Counted from the stretch's first letter, positions 43,726-51,399 are shown. The stretch is 64,000 nucleotides of DNA from Thainema sp966674685 (GCA_966674685.1 CBKWJC010000001.1:62001-126000); one strand, 5' to 3'. Notes: generated by a model from the sequence alone, not told the origin. A program made the numbers and translations.

Positions 43726-43761
43726 AGCAAGAAGCGGGCAGATATCTGCCCGCTTCTTGCT
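43726..43761. terminator. Bidirectional terminator between atpC and the PSRP-3 gene
   Basis: AGCAAGAAGCGGGCAGAT is followed directly by its exact reverse complement, giving an 18-bp perfect palindrome with A-rich DNA to the left. It sits between the convergent atpC and PSRP-3 genes. Confidence 0.85.
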
Positions 43762-43873
43762 ATATTGAGTAGCTTTATCTAACAAAGAATGGGCTTGCGA
43801 TCGCAAACCCATCCCATCAAATGCTTAACCGTCAATGGTATTTATCAATCACCAAAGGGGGATGAACCGAGGG

Positions 43874-44191
43874 TTACGAACTACCCGTGAAGATAACTTC
43901 AGGAAACTTCTGCTGGGCATCGTTCATCGGACGCTTGCGACCTTCTTCCTGCCAGTAGTTAATGACCTCAGTTGCCTTGTTGAGGACTTCAATTTTTTCA
44001 GTCTCGTTAATCCAAGACTTACCTTCTAATTCAGCTTTGAGCTGTTCCCAGGCATCATTTCGCGGCCAAAAGAAATAGGACGTGAGCGGGCTAGTGCCTT
44101 TTCCCACAACCTGATCCACTGCTAACGCAACGTTTTCTTCGAGCCAAAGCACTTTGAGTACGAACCTTGACAAGAATACCTCCAGAGCCAT
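43874..44191 (-). CDS. Ribosomal protein PSRP-3/Ycf65 (30S subunit)
   Basis: The 105-residue protein matches the plastid-specific ribosomal protein 3 family, with FVLKVLWLEENVALAVDQVV, KGTSPLTSYFFWPRNDAWEQ and KATEVINYWQEEGRKRP. It is a small-subunit ribosomal protein shared by cyanobacteria and chloroplasts (ycf65). The first nine residues (MALEVFLSR) may be a slightly long N-terminus. It is divergent from the HAD hydrolase gene, 52 bp away. Confidence 0.93.
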   Translation of the reverse strand: MALEVFLSRFVLKVLWLEENVALAVDQVVGKGTSPLTSYFFWPRNDAWEQLKAELEGKSWINETEKIEVLNKATEVINYWQEEGRKRPMNDAQQKFPEVIFTGSS

Positions 44192-44243
44192 TTTGGACTG
44201 TTAGACTACAAACCTTTATCATACCGGATAATCGCGCAAGTGA

Positions 44244-45113
44244 ATGAGAATTATGCAAGCTAAAACTGAATTGTGGAGTTTAGTTGTTTTTGACATTGAT
44301 GGGGTAATCCGGGATGTTAGCGGTTCCTATCGGCGGGCGCTGGCAGATACAGTTGAAGCCTATACCCAAAGGGCTTATCGGCCAACAGCAGCAGATATTG
44401 ATCGGCTCAAATCTGAGGGGATTTGGAATAACGATTGGGAAGCATCGCAAGAAATGGTCTACCGCTATTTTGAAGCACAGGGAAAAGCGCGATCGCAACT
44501 CGATCTCGACTACGCTGCAATGGTCGATTTCTTTCAAAGCCGCTACCGGGGTGAAGATCCGAATAATCCCGATCAGTGGACTGGATACATTTGCAGCGAA
44601 CCACTATTGACCGAGTCGCAATATTTCCACAACCTGACTCAAGCTGGCATTGGCTGGGGCTTTTTTAGTGGTGCAACCCGTGGATCGGCCAGTTATATTC
44701 TGGAAAAACGCCTTGGTTTACAATCACCAATTCTCATTGCGATGGATGATGCACCTGGCAAGCCTGATCCGACTGGGCTAATGGATACCGTGCAGCAAAT
44801 TCAGGCATCCTGGCAAAATTCTCGATTGACGGATTCTCCATCACAGCCTGAAGTACAGCCCGCCAACCTACCCGTGCTGTATTTGGGCGATACCGTGGCC
44901 GATATGCAGACGGTTAAAAATGCTCAGCAAGCGTATCCCGAACGCACCTGGATAGGGGTTGGCATTCTGCCACCTCATGCCCAGTTGGAGGCAGACTATG
45001 CCGAACAATATACGCAACAGCTCAAAACAGCCGGAGCAACGGTTGTGTTCCAGAATGTACAAGATTGCAATCCGGAGCAGGTAAAAGCTTGTTTGCAAGC
45101 GGTGAACGCGTAG
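44244..45113 (+). CDS. HAD-superfamily hydrolase (TIGR01548-like)
   Basis: The 289-residue protein has the HAD motif I DIDGVIRD with Asp17 and Asp19, motif II around FFSGATRGSAS and motif III/IV in VLYLGDTVADMQTV. The N-terminal sequence up to IWNNDWEASQEMVYRYFEAQ fits the TIGR01548 group found in cyanobacteria. It is probably a small-molecule phosphatase, substrate unknown. Met4 is an alternative start. It is monocistronic. Confidence 0.88.
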   Translation: MRIMQAKTELWSLVVFDIDGVIRDVSGSYRRALADTVEAYTQRAYRPTAADIDRLKSEGIWNNDWEASQEMVYRYFEAQGKARSQLDLDYAAMVDFFQSRYRGEDPNNPDQWTGYICSEPLLTESQYFHNLTQAGIGWGFFSGATRGSASYILEKRLGLQSPILIAMDDAPGKPDPTGLMDTVQQIQASWQNSRLTDSPSQPEVQPANLPVLYLGDTVADMQTVKNAQQAYPERTWIGVGILPPHAQLEADYAEQYTQQLKTAGATVVFQNVQDCNPEQVKACLQAVNA

Positions 45114-45190
45114 TCAACTAGTAATACTGTTTCTCTGAACTGCGGCTACACGTCGGCTCTTACTCTCAAATCTGACTAGAAACTCTAACG

Positions 45191-45286
45191 ACAGCGTTTC
45201 CCACGCTGGTGGAGTATAGAAATGTTTCTCTGCCTCCGGCAAAAAAACATTTCTATGTATCTCACAAGGTTGAAAATTGCTGTATC
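45191..45286. repeat. Family C fold-back element, copy 1
   Basis: It starts ACAGCGTTTCCCACGCTGG and ends AAAATTGCTGT. The inner arms are AGAAATGTTTCTCTGCC and its rough complement GGCAAAAAAACATTTCT. The same frame is found at 49411-49504. Confidence 0.75.
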
Positions 45287-45287
45287 T

Positions 45288-45322
45288 TTTGTGAACATCA
45301 GGCTGTATCTGATGTTCACAAG
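45288..45322. repeat. Isolated hairpin (TTGTGAACATCAG)
   Basis: TTGTGAACATCAG pairs perfectly with CTGATGTTCACAA around GCTGTAT. It directly follows family C copy 1, as the hairpin at 49535-49576 follows copy 2. Confidence 0.75.
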
Positions 45323-45349
45323 CGGGTTTCGCAGTATAACGTGAGGCGT

Positions 45350-45456
45350 GATATCAAGTTTGTGTATAAGAACCCAATAAATTTTGCGTAAAACGTTTGC
45401 TCCACAAACGTTTTACGCAAAATTTATGCTGGGTTTTCAACCAGACTTGATATGAA
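45350..45456. repeat. Family B fold-back element, copy 5
   Basis: It starts GATATCAAGTTTGTGTATAA and ends CCAGACTTGATATGAA. The ends ATATCAAGT and ACTTGATAT are perfectly inverted. The central stem (AATTTTGCGTAAAACGTTTG with its complement) is unrelated in sequence to the other family B stems. Confidence 0.85.
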
Positions 45457-45546
45457 GGCTTGCCGGGGCTGTAAAACGGGCGGGAGTACTCAACACTGGG
45501 CACTGACCTATCAGCTTAATCCATTACAGCCTAAACCCATTACAGC

Positions 45547-46455
45547 CTAGACATCGTTCTCGCGGTTACCAATTGCCATTTGCAGGACGATCGGTTCGCC
45601 GTTTTTGTCATGATATTTGTCGGCCCAGCCACGAATAATTTCGTCTAGCTCATCCAGGGCAGTGCCAATTTGATCGGCTGGAATTTCTAATTCTTCTAAC
45701 ACTCGCATTGTATTGACGCGACGGTCAGCCCAATCCTGCATCAGGCGGAAGAAGCGGGCTGTGTCCTCCATCATCACATAGGAGCGCTCTTCGTCGCTGC
45801 TGGGTGAGTAGGATGCCCGCGTCAGTGCATAAAACGGCATGCTCCAGGGAGAGTCGATGCGCGTAACGGTGCCAGAATATAAAAGACGACGGCGAATATG
45901 TTCAGCCAGCGCTTCACTCAGGTTCATGCGGCGCTCAGAGGGCAGTTCCTCCTGCGATCGCGCATGTAAAAACTCAATTAGCTCAATAAATTGGAACGAG
46001 TTGATGATCTCAGCATCGGGCACATCATTCGGCAGCTTTTCTTCAATCTGCCGCTTTTCCTCTAGCGTCAGGCTGGTGCTAGAAATGCGAGAGCGTCCGG
46101 GTCGCCACGGATATTTCTCCATCCATAAGTAAGGAAGCTGAATTAGGTAGCGGGGTTCTTGCGATCCCAGCATTTTCAGCAGTTTCCCCTCTGTCAGGGC
46201 TTCCCGCACCTCCTCTACAATCACTTTGACTCGCTTGGGCTCAATGTGATGCAGGTGGCCTGTCATACGCAGGTTTTCGCCCTGCTCAATGTAGGTTGTA
46301 TAGATGGCACATTTAGCTGCTGTAGCTGCTGCATCTAGGAAAGCACCATGCCGATGACCGCTGGTACGCATTGCCACGAAGGCAAGGTATAGCAAAATCT
46401 GATCAATTGAACTGGGATGTAATCTCTGGATAATCAGATTAGTATCTTGACTCAT
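45547..46455 (-). CDS. hetR: HetR, regulator of cell differentiation and patterning
   Basis: From the ATG at 46455 the product is 302 residues, the normal HetR length. Conserved blocks are FVAMRTSGHRHGAFLDAAAT (27-46), MTGHLHHIEPKRVKVIVEEV (64-83), MLGSQEPRYLIQ (95-106) and RIDSPWSMPFYALTR (199-213). HetR is the DNA-binding master regulator of heterocyst formation and also occurs in non-heterocystous filamentous cyanobacteria. Its C-terminal hood binds RGSGR peptides from PatS or PatX. A patX-like gene lies 418 bp upstream on the same strand. No other heterocyst genes are visible, so heterocyst formation cannot be inferred. Confidence 0.97.
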   Translation of the reverse strand: MSQDTNLIIQRLHPSSIDQILLYLAFVAMRTSGHRHGAFLDAAATAAKCAIYTTYIEQGENLRMTGHLHHIEPKRVKVIVEEVREALTEGKLLKMLGSQEPRYLIQLPYLWMEKYPWRPGRSRISSTSLTLEEKRQIEEKLPNDVPDAEIINSFQFIELIEFLHARSQEELPSERRMNLSEALAEHIRRRLLYSGTVTRIDSPWSMPFYALTRASYSPSSDEERSYVMMEDTARFFRLMQDWADRRVNTMRVLEELEIPADQIGTALDELDEIIRGWADKYHDKNGEPIVLQMAIGNRENDV

Positions 46456-46873
46456 ATCGATGTGCGATCGCACGTGAGGGGTACTCCTTAGATAAACAGC
46501 CTCAGTGGGTAAATTAGACCTTTATTGGGGCATTTTCACTCCAAAAGCCGCCATCTAGCTAAGCATAATCAGCTTAAACTATTTCTTACGACTTATCACG
46601 AGGTGTGTGGTTCGAATCTAACACAAATAGACCATTTTTCTAATTTGTGCAAATCACGAATAGGCTTTCTGCCAAAGCACCATCATAATGCTGGGCGTGC
46701 TGAGCGGTTGCGGCGTTCGAAGTGTTGTCTACGATACACCAACTATTTGCTTCTTGCCATATCTATGACGTATGAATGTAATCATTTTAAATGAGAGACT
46801 TCAACGAGAGACCTGCTGCTTTTAATCTTTCATTGGCTAATTATTCGGTAGCTGATTATTACCCCAGCGTGAC
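46456..46873. other. Region between hetR and the patX-like gene
   Basis: No other gene is seen. The 418 bp must contain the hetR promoter and possibly HetR binding sites, but no clear long inverted repeat was recognised. Confidence 0.5.
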
Positions 46874-47107
46874 TCATACGTTGCAACGACCGCTACCCCG
46901 TTGAGCAACCATAAACGTTTTATTCTCGATATAAAAGAAGGATTGGGATTCCCGGCGACCACTGCCCCGATCGGCTAGGGCTGGCGCATTGGCGTTTTTA
47001 CGAATAGAAAGTTGATGTGCGATCGCAGATGAAATGGACTGCGATTCTGAAACGAGAGCCATCCCTGTCATCATCATGAGGATGCCGATTAGTGGCAGAG
47101 TACGCAT
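46874..47107 (-). CDS. patX: PatX-like secreted peptide precursor with two RGSGR motifs
   Basis: The 77-residue product has an N-terminal signal-like hydrophobic segment (LPLIGILMMMTGMALVSES) and two copies of the pentapeptide RGSGR, at residues 47-51 (nt 46955-46969) and 70-74 (nt 46886-46900). RGSGR is the active core of the inhibitors PatS and PatX, which bind HetR. PatX genes typically neighbour hetR, as here. The protein ends three residues after the second motif (CNV). The double motif suggests that processing could release two inhibitory peptides. Confidence 0.88.
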   Translation of the reverse strand: MRTLPLIGILMMMTGMALVSESQSISSAIAHQLSIRKNANAPALADRGSGRRESQSFFYIENKTFMVAQRGSGRCNV

Positions 47108-47226
47108 AGGTTGCTTTCCCTTTTGTTGTCTACTACCCCTTGTTACGGTGGTTGCAAGACCTCATCAGGAAATAGTGACTGCGTATTATTACGGAAATTT
47201 AAGGATTACAACGTTATATCGAAGAA

Positions 47227-47432
47227 TAGGTAACTGCATATAAATAGATGCATCTACTGGCATCTTGTCCCAAACTCAAAGAGGTGATGTTACCGCCACG
47301 ATGTAACGGCAACATCACCTCTGCCAAATTCGGTTATACAAGGTGCAAGATAGGAGTCTAAAAACTGGGGAGCGCCTCTCCAGGGTACTCTCCCAGTTTT
47401 TAGATGCGTTTAATTTATGTCAATCTATTGAG
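47227..47432. repeat. Family A fold-back element, copy 7 (reverse orientation, interrupted)
   Basis: The left end TAGGTAACTGCATATAAATA and right end TTTTTAGATGCGTTTAATTT match family A ends in reverse order. The core CTGGGGAGCGCC/GGGTACTCTCCCAG is intact, but about 90 bp carrying a hairpin and CAAGGTGCAAGATAGGAGTC are inserted near the left end. Confidence 0.7.
47281..47321. repeat. Hairpin inserted in family A copy 7
   Basis: GAGGTGATGTT pairs with AACATCACCTC around a partly paired inner loop. It resembles the hairpin at 7108-7140 in its TGTT-x-CCGCC core. Confidence 0.65.
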
Positions 47433-47442
47433 TCCTCAAACA

Positions 47443-47493
47443 GTCATACTTTTGAGCCGTGTTAGCCACACCAATACGACTCAAAAGTATGAC
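47443..47493. repeat. Isolated hairpin (GTCATACTTTTGAG)
   Basis: GTCATACTTTTGAG pairs perfectly with CTCAAAAGTATGAC around a 23-base loop. No T-run follows and no gene ends nearby, so a terminator role is unlikely. Confidence 0.7.
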
Positions 47494-47654
47494 TAGATGC
47501 CACTACTGATCAATAAATAGGGCTAATTCTAGAGCCATTGAAAACTGAATGTTTTCTGAATATGTGGTTAACAAAAGTGTCAAAAGTTCTATGATCAATA
47601 CGAATGATCAATACAAAATCCGGCTACAACAATCCCAATAGGGTGTGAGCGCGA

Positions 47655-47999
47655 ATGAAGTATTTCTTTTTAACCGAAGGATGGACAGTAGGTCGCATTT
47701 GGGGATTTGGTGGCCTATGGGAAGAGCTGGGCTGGCGGCGAGAACCGCATTTACAGCGGCTTAATCTCTGTATTCAAGAACAGAACGAAATACTCTGGCT
47801 ATACCAGGTTGAAGATGCCGTTTTAATGTTGGAAGTGAAGCCGACTGATGTGGTTTGGAATGCGACAGAGCGCACCATTGGACAGGTTGTGCTGAAGCGC
47901 CTAATGACAGCAGAACAGGTGCTTGAACAACTGTGTAAGTCAGAGGTTCAAGTTGCTAGCAATCGTACAGGGCTGACAGATTGGAGTGAAAGGACGTGA
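47655..47999 (+). CDS. Hypothetical protein
   Basis: The 114-residue protein is not recognised. It begins MKYFFLTEGWTVGRIWGFGG, is rich in Trp and Leu, and contains LNLCIQEQNEILWLYQVEDA and TIGQVVLKRLMTAEQVLEQL. The composition is protein-like and no competing frame is better. It has no signal peptide or clear membrane helix. It is convergent with cofG. Confidence 0.6.
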   Translation: MKYFFLTEGWTVGRIWGFGGLWEELGWRREPHLQRLNLCIQEQNEILWLYQVEDAVLMLEVKPTDVVWNATERTIGQVVLKRLMTAEQVLEQLCKSEVQVASNRTGLTDWSERT

Positions 48000-48133
48000 T
48001 GATAGATGGAGAGAGGGAGCAAGGAAGGCTGGCTGGGAATACTAATTCTCTAAATTGTGACTTTATTCTTTTATCCTGATACCTACAGCATCTGAATTTG
48101 TCGTTCAATATTATGGAGATGGTGTGGCGGCTT

Positions 48134-49135
48134 CTAGGGTTGTGATTGAGATAGGTAGTTGCGCCAGTGCTGTACGGCAGCCTGGAGATGATCCGGCAGC
48201 AGTCGATCATAGGTGGGATAAATGGGCAAACGGGGCTTGAGTTGCCAGCCCATCTGATTGAGTTGTGTAGCTAGCTGCTGATCGTGGGGATGGGGATAGT
48301 CTGGATTCACTTCATCTTTGGGGCCAATGCCACCCAAATCGCTTGCGCCTGCTGCAATACAGTCACCGAGCTGATCGGGATTTGTAATTAAATTGGGTGG
48401 AACTTGGATCGTGATCTCTATAGGTAAATGCTGCTTGGCCAGCGCGATCGCATCTAATAACTGCTCGGTCACAAACGACTCACCCTGCCAATCTTGCGTT
48501 TGCCCAGGACGATGGGGCTGCAAGATCACTTCCTGAATATGGCCCCATTTTTGATGACACTGCGCGATCGCAGCTAGCGTTTCGATCCTGTCGGCCTGTG
48601 ATTCTCCAATGCCCAAAAGCAAACCCGTGGTGAATGGGATCTGGAGTTTTCCGGCTTGCTCCAATTGTTGAAGGCGCAAATTGGGTTGTTTGCTAGGTGC
48701 ATGGCGATGAACCGTTTCTAATAGTTTGGGCGTCAGTTGTTCTAGCATTAAACCCATTGAAACGTTAACGGATTTAAGCCGCTCCATTTCTGTCCAACTG
48801 ATTGGCCCTACGTTGGTATGAGGCAGCAGTCCCAATGACAGCGCTAGGGCACACAGGTCATAAATTCGCTGAAACCAAGCGCTGCGGCGTGCACTATTGG
48901 GATGTACCTCACCGCTGAGAATTAATACTTCAATCACGCCCTGCGATCGCGCCCATGTGAGTTGACGCTGCGCTTCTGCCATCGATATCCACGTATCTTG
49001 TCCTGGATCAACTCGAAAGTTGCAGTATTGGCAACGGTTAAAGCATTCGTAGGTAGGCACAATTGTATAAGCCGGACTGTACGTGACAATGCGGGTTGCT
49101 TGCTGCCGAATGGTAGACACTGAAAGATGACTCAT
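48134..49135 (-). CDS. cofG: 7,8-didemethyl-8-hydroxy-5-deazariboflavin synthase subunit CofG
   Basis: The 333-residue radical SAM enzyme has the cluster motif CFNRCQYC (Cys31, Cys35, Cys38) and the CofG-typical segments VEVLILSGEVHPNSARR-like and IQEVILQPHRPGQTQDW. With CofH it makes the deazaflavin FO, used in cyanobacteria as antenna of DNA photolyases and as precursor of F420. cofH is not in this window. The gene stands alone, with repeat-rich DNA upstream. Confidence 0.93.
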   Translation of the reverse strand: MSHLSVSTIRQQATRIVTYSPAYTIVPTYECFNRCQYCNFRVDPGQDTWISMAEAQRQLTWARSQGVIEVLILSGEVHPNSARRSAWFQRIYDLCALALSLGLLPHTNVGPISWTEMERLKSVNVSMGLMLEQLTPKLLETVHRHAPSKQPNLRLQQLEQAGKLQIPFTTGLLLGIGESQADRIETLAAIAQCHQKWGHIQEVILQPHRPGQTQDWQGESFVTEQLLDAIALAKQHLPIEITIQVPPNLITNPDQLGDCIAAGASDLGGIGPKDEVNPDYPHPHDQQLATQLNQMGWQLKPRLPIYPTYDRLLPDHLQAAVQHWRNYLSQSQP

Positions 49136-49215
49136 GAAACCTAAAAATTGAATCCCATTGTGCTGCAGTAAAAGTTGCGATCGCGCTCAATTCAACGTAT
49201 TCAACTGCAACGTTA

Positions 49216-49322
49216 ATATCAAATCCGTGTACAGGAACCCTTGTTTATTTTTTGTGAAATGCCTGCTTTGTAGGCATTTCACAAAAAATAAACAGTGGAT
49301 TTTTAACCGGAGTTCATATCAA
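49216..49322. repeat. Family B fold-back element, copy 6
   Basis: It starts ATATCAAATCCGTGTACAGG and ends CCGGAGTTCATATCAA. The central stem TTTTTTGTGAAATGCCTGC pairs with its complement and resembles copy 4 rather than copies 2 or 5. Confidence 0.85.
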
Positions 49323-49408
49323 TAGTTTGGCATAAATAAACGCATCTAAAAAACAGAGGACGCTCCTCCAGTTTTTTAGATATGTATTTATTTAGATGCA
49401 GCTACTTA
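49321..49408. repeat. Family A fold-back element, copy 8 (shortened core)
   Basis: It starts AATAGTTTGGCATAAATAAA and ends TAGATGCAGCTACTTA. The core is shortened to AAAAACAGAGGACGCTCCTC. It abuts family B copy 6 on the left and family C copy 2 on the right. Confidence 0.8.
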
Positions 49409-49410
49409 CT

Positions 49411-49504
49411 ACAGCGTTTTTGTGCTGGTGGAGTATAGGAATGTCTCTCTGCCAAAGGCAGAGAGACATTTCCATAAATCTTACTAGACTAAAAAATGCT
49501 GTAT
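49411..49504. repeat. Family C fold-back element, copy 2
   Basis: It starts ACAGCGTTTTTGTGCTGGTG and ends AAAAAATGCTGT. The central stem AATGTCTCTCTGCC pairs with GGCAGAGAGACATT. It is similar to copy 1 at 45191-45286 outside the centre. Confidence 0.8.
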
Positions 49505-49534
49505 GAATTTGCTAAATAGCTTATGAACAAAGCT

Positions 49535-49576
49535 GTTTGTGAACGTGCCACCTAGCTGGGTGGCACGTTCACAAAC
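49535..49576. repeat. Isolated perfect hairpin (GTTTGTGAACGTGCCACC)
   Basis: An 18-bp perfect stem closes a 6-base loop. It follows family C copy 2 closely, in the same arrangement as at 45191-45322. Confidence 0.8.
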
Positions 49577-49802
49577 AACTTAAGATGGCTATATTGTGCA
49601 TTCTAAAGCGCTGGAATGGTATGCAGATCGCAATTCTGTACAAAAAATGCCGAATTTATGTATATGCAGCTACTTAATTCATCCTCTCCATCAAAAAATT
49701 ATCCTCAATGGGTTAATTGCATCCTTTATCTCCGAAATATTCAACAAAAGATTTGTTGAAGATCTTAGTTGATGTTTTAAGCCTGCCCCCGGAGTGTCCA
49801 CC

Positions 49803-50288
49803 ATGCAAGACGATCGCACAAATGCTGTCCTCAAGCTCGCTCAAACAATCAATCCTCAGGTTGCACCCCACCGTGAGATTACAATTGATTTGGTTGCGCT
49901 GCGCCAACTGCCAGAAGGAACCCTCGGTCGCGAATTAGCCCGTTTCTATGACGACAATGGCTTTACGCCGTTTGATTCAGGCGATTGGATTCAGCGTACC
50001 CACGATGTCTGGCATGTCATCACAGGGCTGTCTCCATCTGAACATGACGAATTTGTTCTACAAGCTTTCACTCGCGCTCAGGTATTTCGGCCATCGAGTG
50101 CCATTATTGTGCTGGTTGGTTTGTTTCGCCGCCAGTTTACGCTGCGAGAAGTTGTTGATGCTATTCGCTACGGGCGATTAGCCGACCGTTTAATTGAATG
50201 GGACATTGAGTCTGACTGGGCCACGCCCCTAGAGGAAGTGCGACAAAAACTAGGCGTTATTCCATTCGAAAATGCGGCAGCATCGTAG
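49803..50288 (+). CDS. Coq4-like protein
   Basis: The start at the ATG at 49803 is supported by GGAG at 49791-49794; a GTG at 49794 overlaps that site. The 161-residue protein has the Coq4 zinc motif HDxxH-x11-E exactly (His67, Asp68, His71, Glu83) in the stretch THDVWHVITGLSPSEHDE. Coq4 acts in ubiquinone synthesis in mitochondria and some bacteria as a decarboxylase/hydroxylase-type enzyme. Cyanobacteria make plastoquinone, so its role here is open. It stands alone. Confidence 0.85.
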   Translation: MQDDRTNAVLKLAQTINPQVAPHREITIDLVALRQLPEGTLGRELARFYDDNGFTPFDSGDWIQRTHDVWHVITGLSPSEHDEFVLQAFTRAQVFRPSSAIIVLVGLFRRQFTLREVVDAIRYGRLADRLIEWDIESDWATPLEEVRQKLGVIPFENAAAS

Positions 50289-50336
50289 CTTAAGCCGTTC
50301 GCCGCACCACAAACATACCCGTGTCCTAACAGATCT

Positions 50337-50507
50337 GATATCAGTTCTGCAATTTAGTGCTACTGAGTCCAGTGCTGAGGATTGAGTGCTGAGTTAGGTC
50401 AATCAACTATTCAAAACTCAAAACTCAACATTCAAAACTCCTCTCGCCTCACGATCCTGACCATTAATGTAAGTAGCTACTTATAGCCATAGCTAAGAGA
50501 AACGGCA
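50337..50507. repeat. Composite repeat with conserved flanks (family K), copy 2
   Basis: It opens with ATATCAGTTCTGCAATTTAG and closes with TAGCCATAGCTAAGAGAAAC, the flanks of copy 1 at 37890. Inside are GTGCTGAG units, AAAACTCA repeats, CTCTCGCCTCACGAT and a TAAGTAGCTACTTA palindrome that resembles joined family A ends. Confidence 0.75.
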
Positions 50508-50571
50508 TGACTACGGCCATACAAGCAGATTTTGGCTGGGGCTTTGCTCTAAAGCACTTGCTTTAAAACAA

Positions 50572-50600
50572 AGCAGGAGATCCACATTGGATCTCCTGCT
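50572..50600 (-). terminator. Terminator of psaL
   Basis: AGCAGGAGATCC pairs with GGATCTCCTGCT around a 5-base loop. On the minus strand it is followed by TTTGTTTT, giving a normal intrinsic terminator 50 bp after psaL. Confidence 0.9.
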
Positions 50601-50650
50601 GAACTGATATCAACCTCAAGTTTGGCTTAAGCAGATTATCTCAGTGATGC

Positions 50651-51133
50651 TTACGCAATATTCTGAGCAATGCTTTGTAAAACGGTGAGGTTAGACATGA
50701 GCAGGTAAGCAAATGTCGCACCACCGATACCGCCAACTAGGAAACCGCCTGCAAACTCACTCCAGCCCTCATCTGTGCTCAAAGCATCAGGAGGATTGGG
50801 GTTGGTGATAGTTGCAACGGGTGGATTGACTCCAGTGCTGCCATAGATGGATAGGCAAACTGTCAGAATGACCACAAGACCAGAAGCGCTCAGCAGACCT
50901 GCTAGATAGGGAACATCGGAGTCCCGGAGCGGGCCAAGCAGCGCAAAAGGACCCAATAAGAAGTAGCCGTGAGCCATCCCAATCTCAAGACCGCGACGGA
51001 GCGGGGATAGATTTGAGCGATAGGCAGGCAAATTGTTAATGAAGGTTGTTGTGAACCCAGATGAATTAACGGGCGTTGCAAGATTGCCAACTTGAGGATC
51101 ATCAGCGGGGCCAACCACTTGGGGAAACGTCAT
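50651..51133 (-). CDS. psaL: Photosystem I subunit XI
   Basis: The 160-residue protein is PsaL: RSNLSPLRRGLEIGMAHGYF, LLGPFALLGPLRDSDVPYLA and GWSEFAGGFLVGGIGGATFA are characteristic. PsaL lies at the centre of PSI trimers or tetramers in the thylakoid membrane. It is the third gene of psaF-psaJ-psaL and ends at a clear terminator. No psaI was found next to it. Confidence 0.97.
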   Translation of the reverse strand: MTFPQVVGPADDPQVGNLATPVNSSGFTTTFINNLPAYRSNLSPLRRGLEIGMAHGYFLLGPFALLGPLRDSDVPYLAGLLSASGLVVILTVCLSIYGSTGVNPPVATITNPNPPDALSTDEGWSEFAGGFLVGGIGGATFAYLLMSNLTVLQSIAQNIA

Positions 51134-51374
51134 AGCACGTTGTCTCCTGTTCTAAAACTCTAAATTCAATGAAATAAATGTGTTGATTATTCATCAACCC
51201 ACTCACTAAAGAATGCGATCGCACCAGGAAAACAATAGAAAGTTGCACTCAACAACCTGCAATTTAAACTGACGTAAAAACGCTAGATCTGTATATCCAG
51301 GGCTAGATCAGTGCGCTTTATTTACAGAATCATATACAAGTTAATTCACTACAGTTAGCCTGAATGACGATCGT

Positions 51375-51399
51375 TAAAACGGCATGAAATACCGTTTTA
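51375..51399 (-). terminator. Possible weak hairpin after psaJ
   Basis: TAAAACGG and CCGTTTTA form an 8-bp stem with a 9-base loop 30 bp after psaJ. No strong T-run follows on the minus strand, so partial read-through to psaL, or RNA processing, is possible. Confidence 0.5.

Larger units (their letters stand above)
47108..47654. other. Intergenic region with nested repeats
   Basis: No gene is seen in 547 bp. A family A element (47227-47432) interrupted by a hairpin (47281-47321) and a separate hairpin (47443-47493) account for much of it. The remaining 160 bp before the next gene show nothing specific. Confidence 0.6.
49136..49802. other. Intergenic region built mainly from back-to-back repeats
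   Basis: No gene is seen. Family B (49216-49322), family A (49321-49408), family C (49411-49504) and a perfect hairpin (49535-49576) follow each other almost without gaps. A partial family A end (ATATGCAGCTACTTA) lies near 49661-49676. Confidence 0.75.

Noticed and set aside
45209..45391. Plus-strand frame of 60 codons
   Set aside because: It runs through family C, a hairpin and family B, so its sequence is repeat-derived.
46525..46794. Plus-strand frame of 89 codons upstream of hetR
   Set aside because: It has no protein-like domain, an unusual composition rich in His and Cys, and overlaps the region expected to be the hetR promoter.
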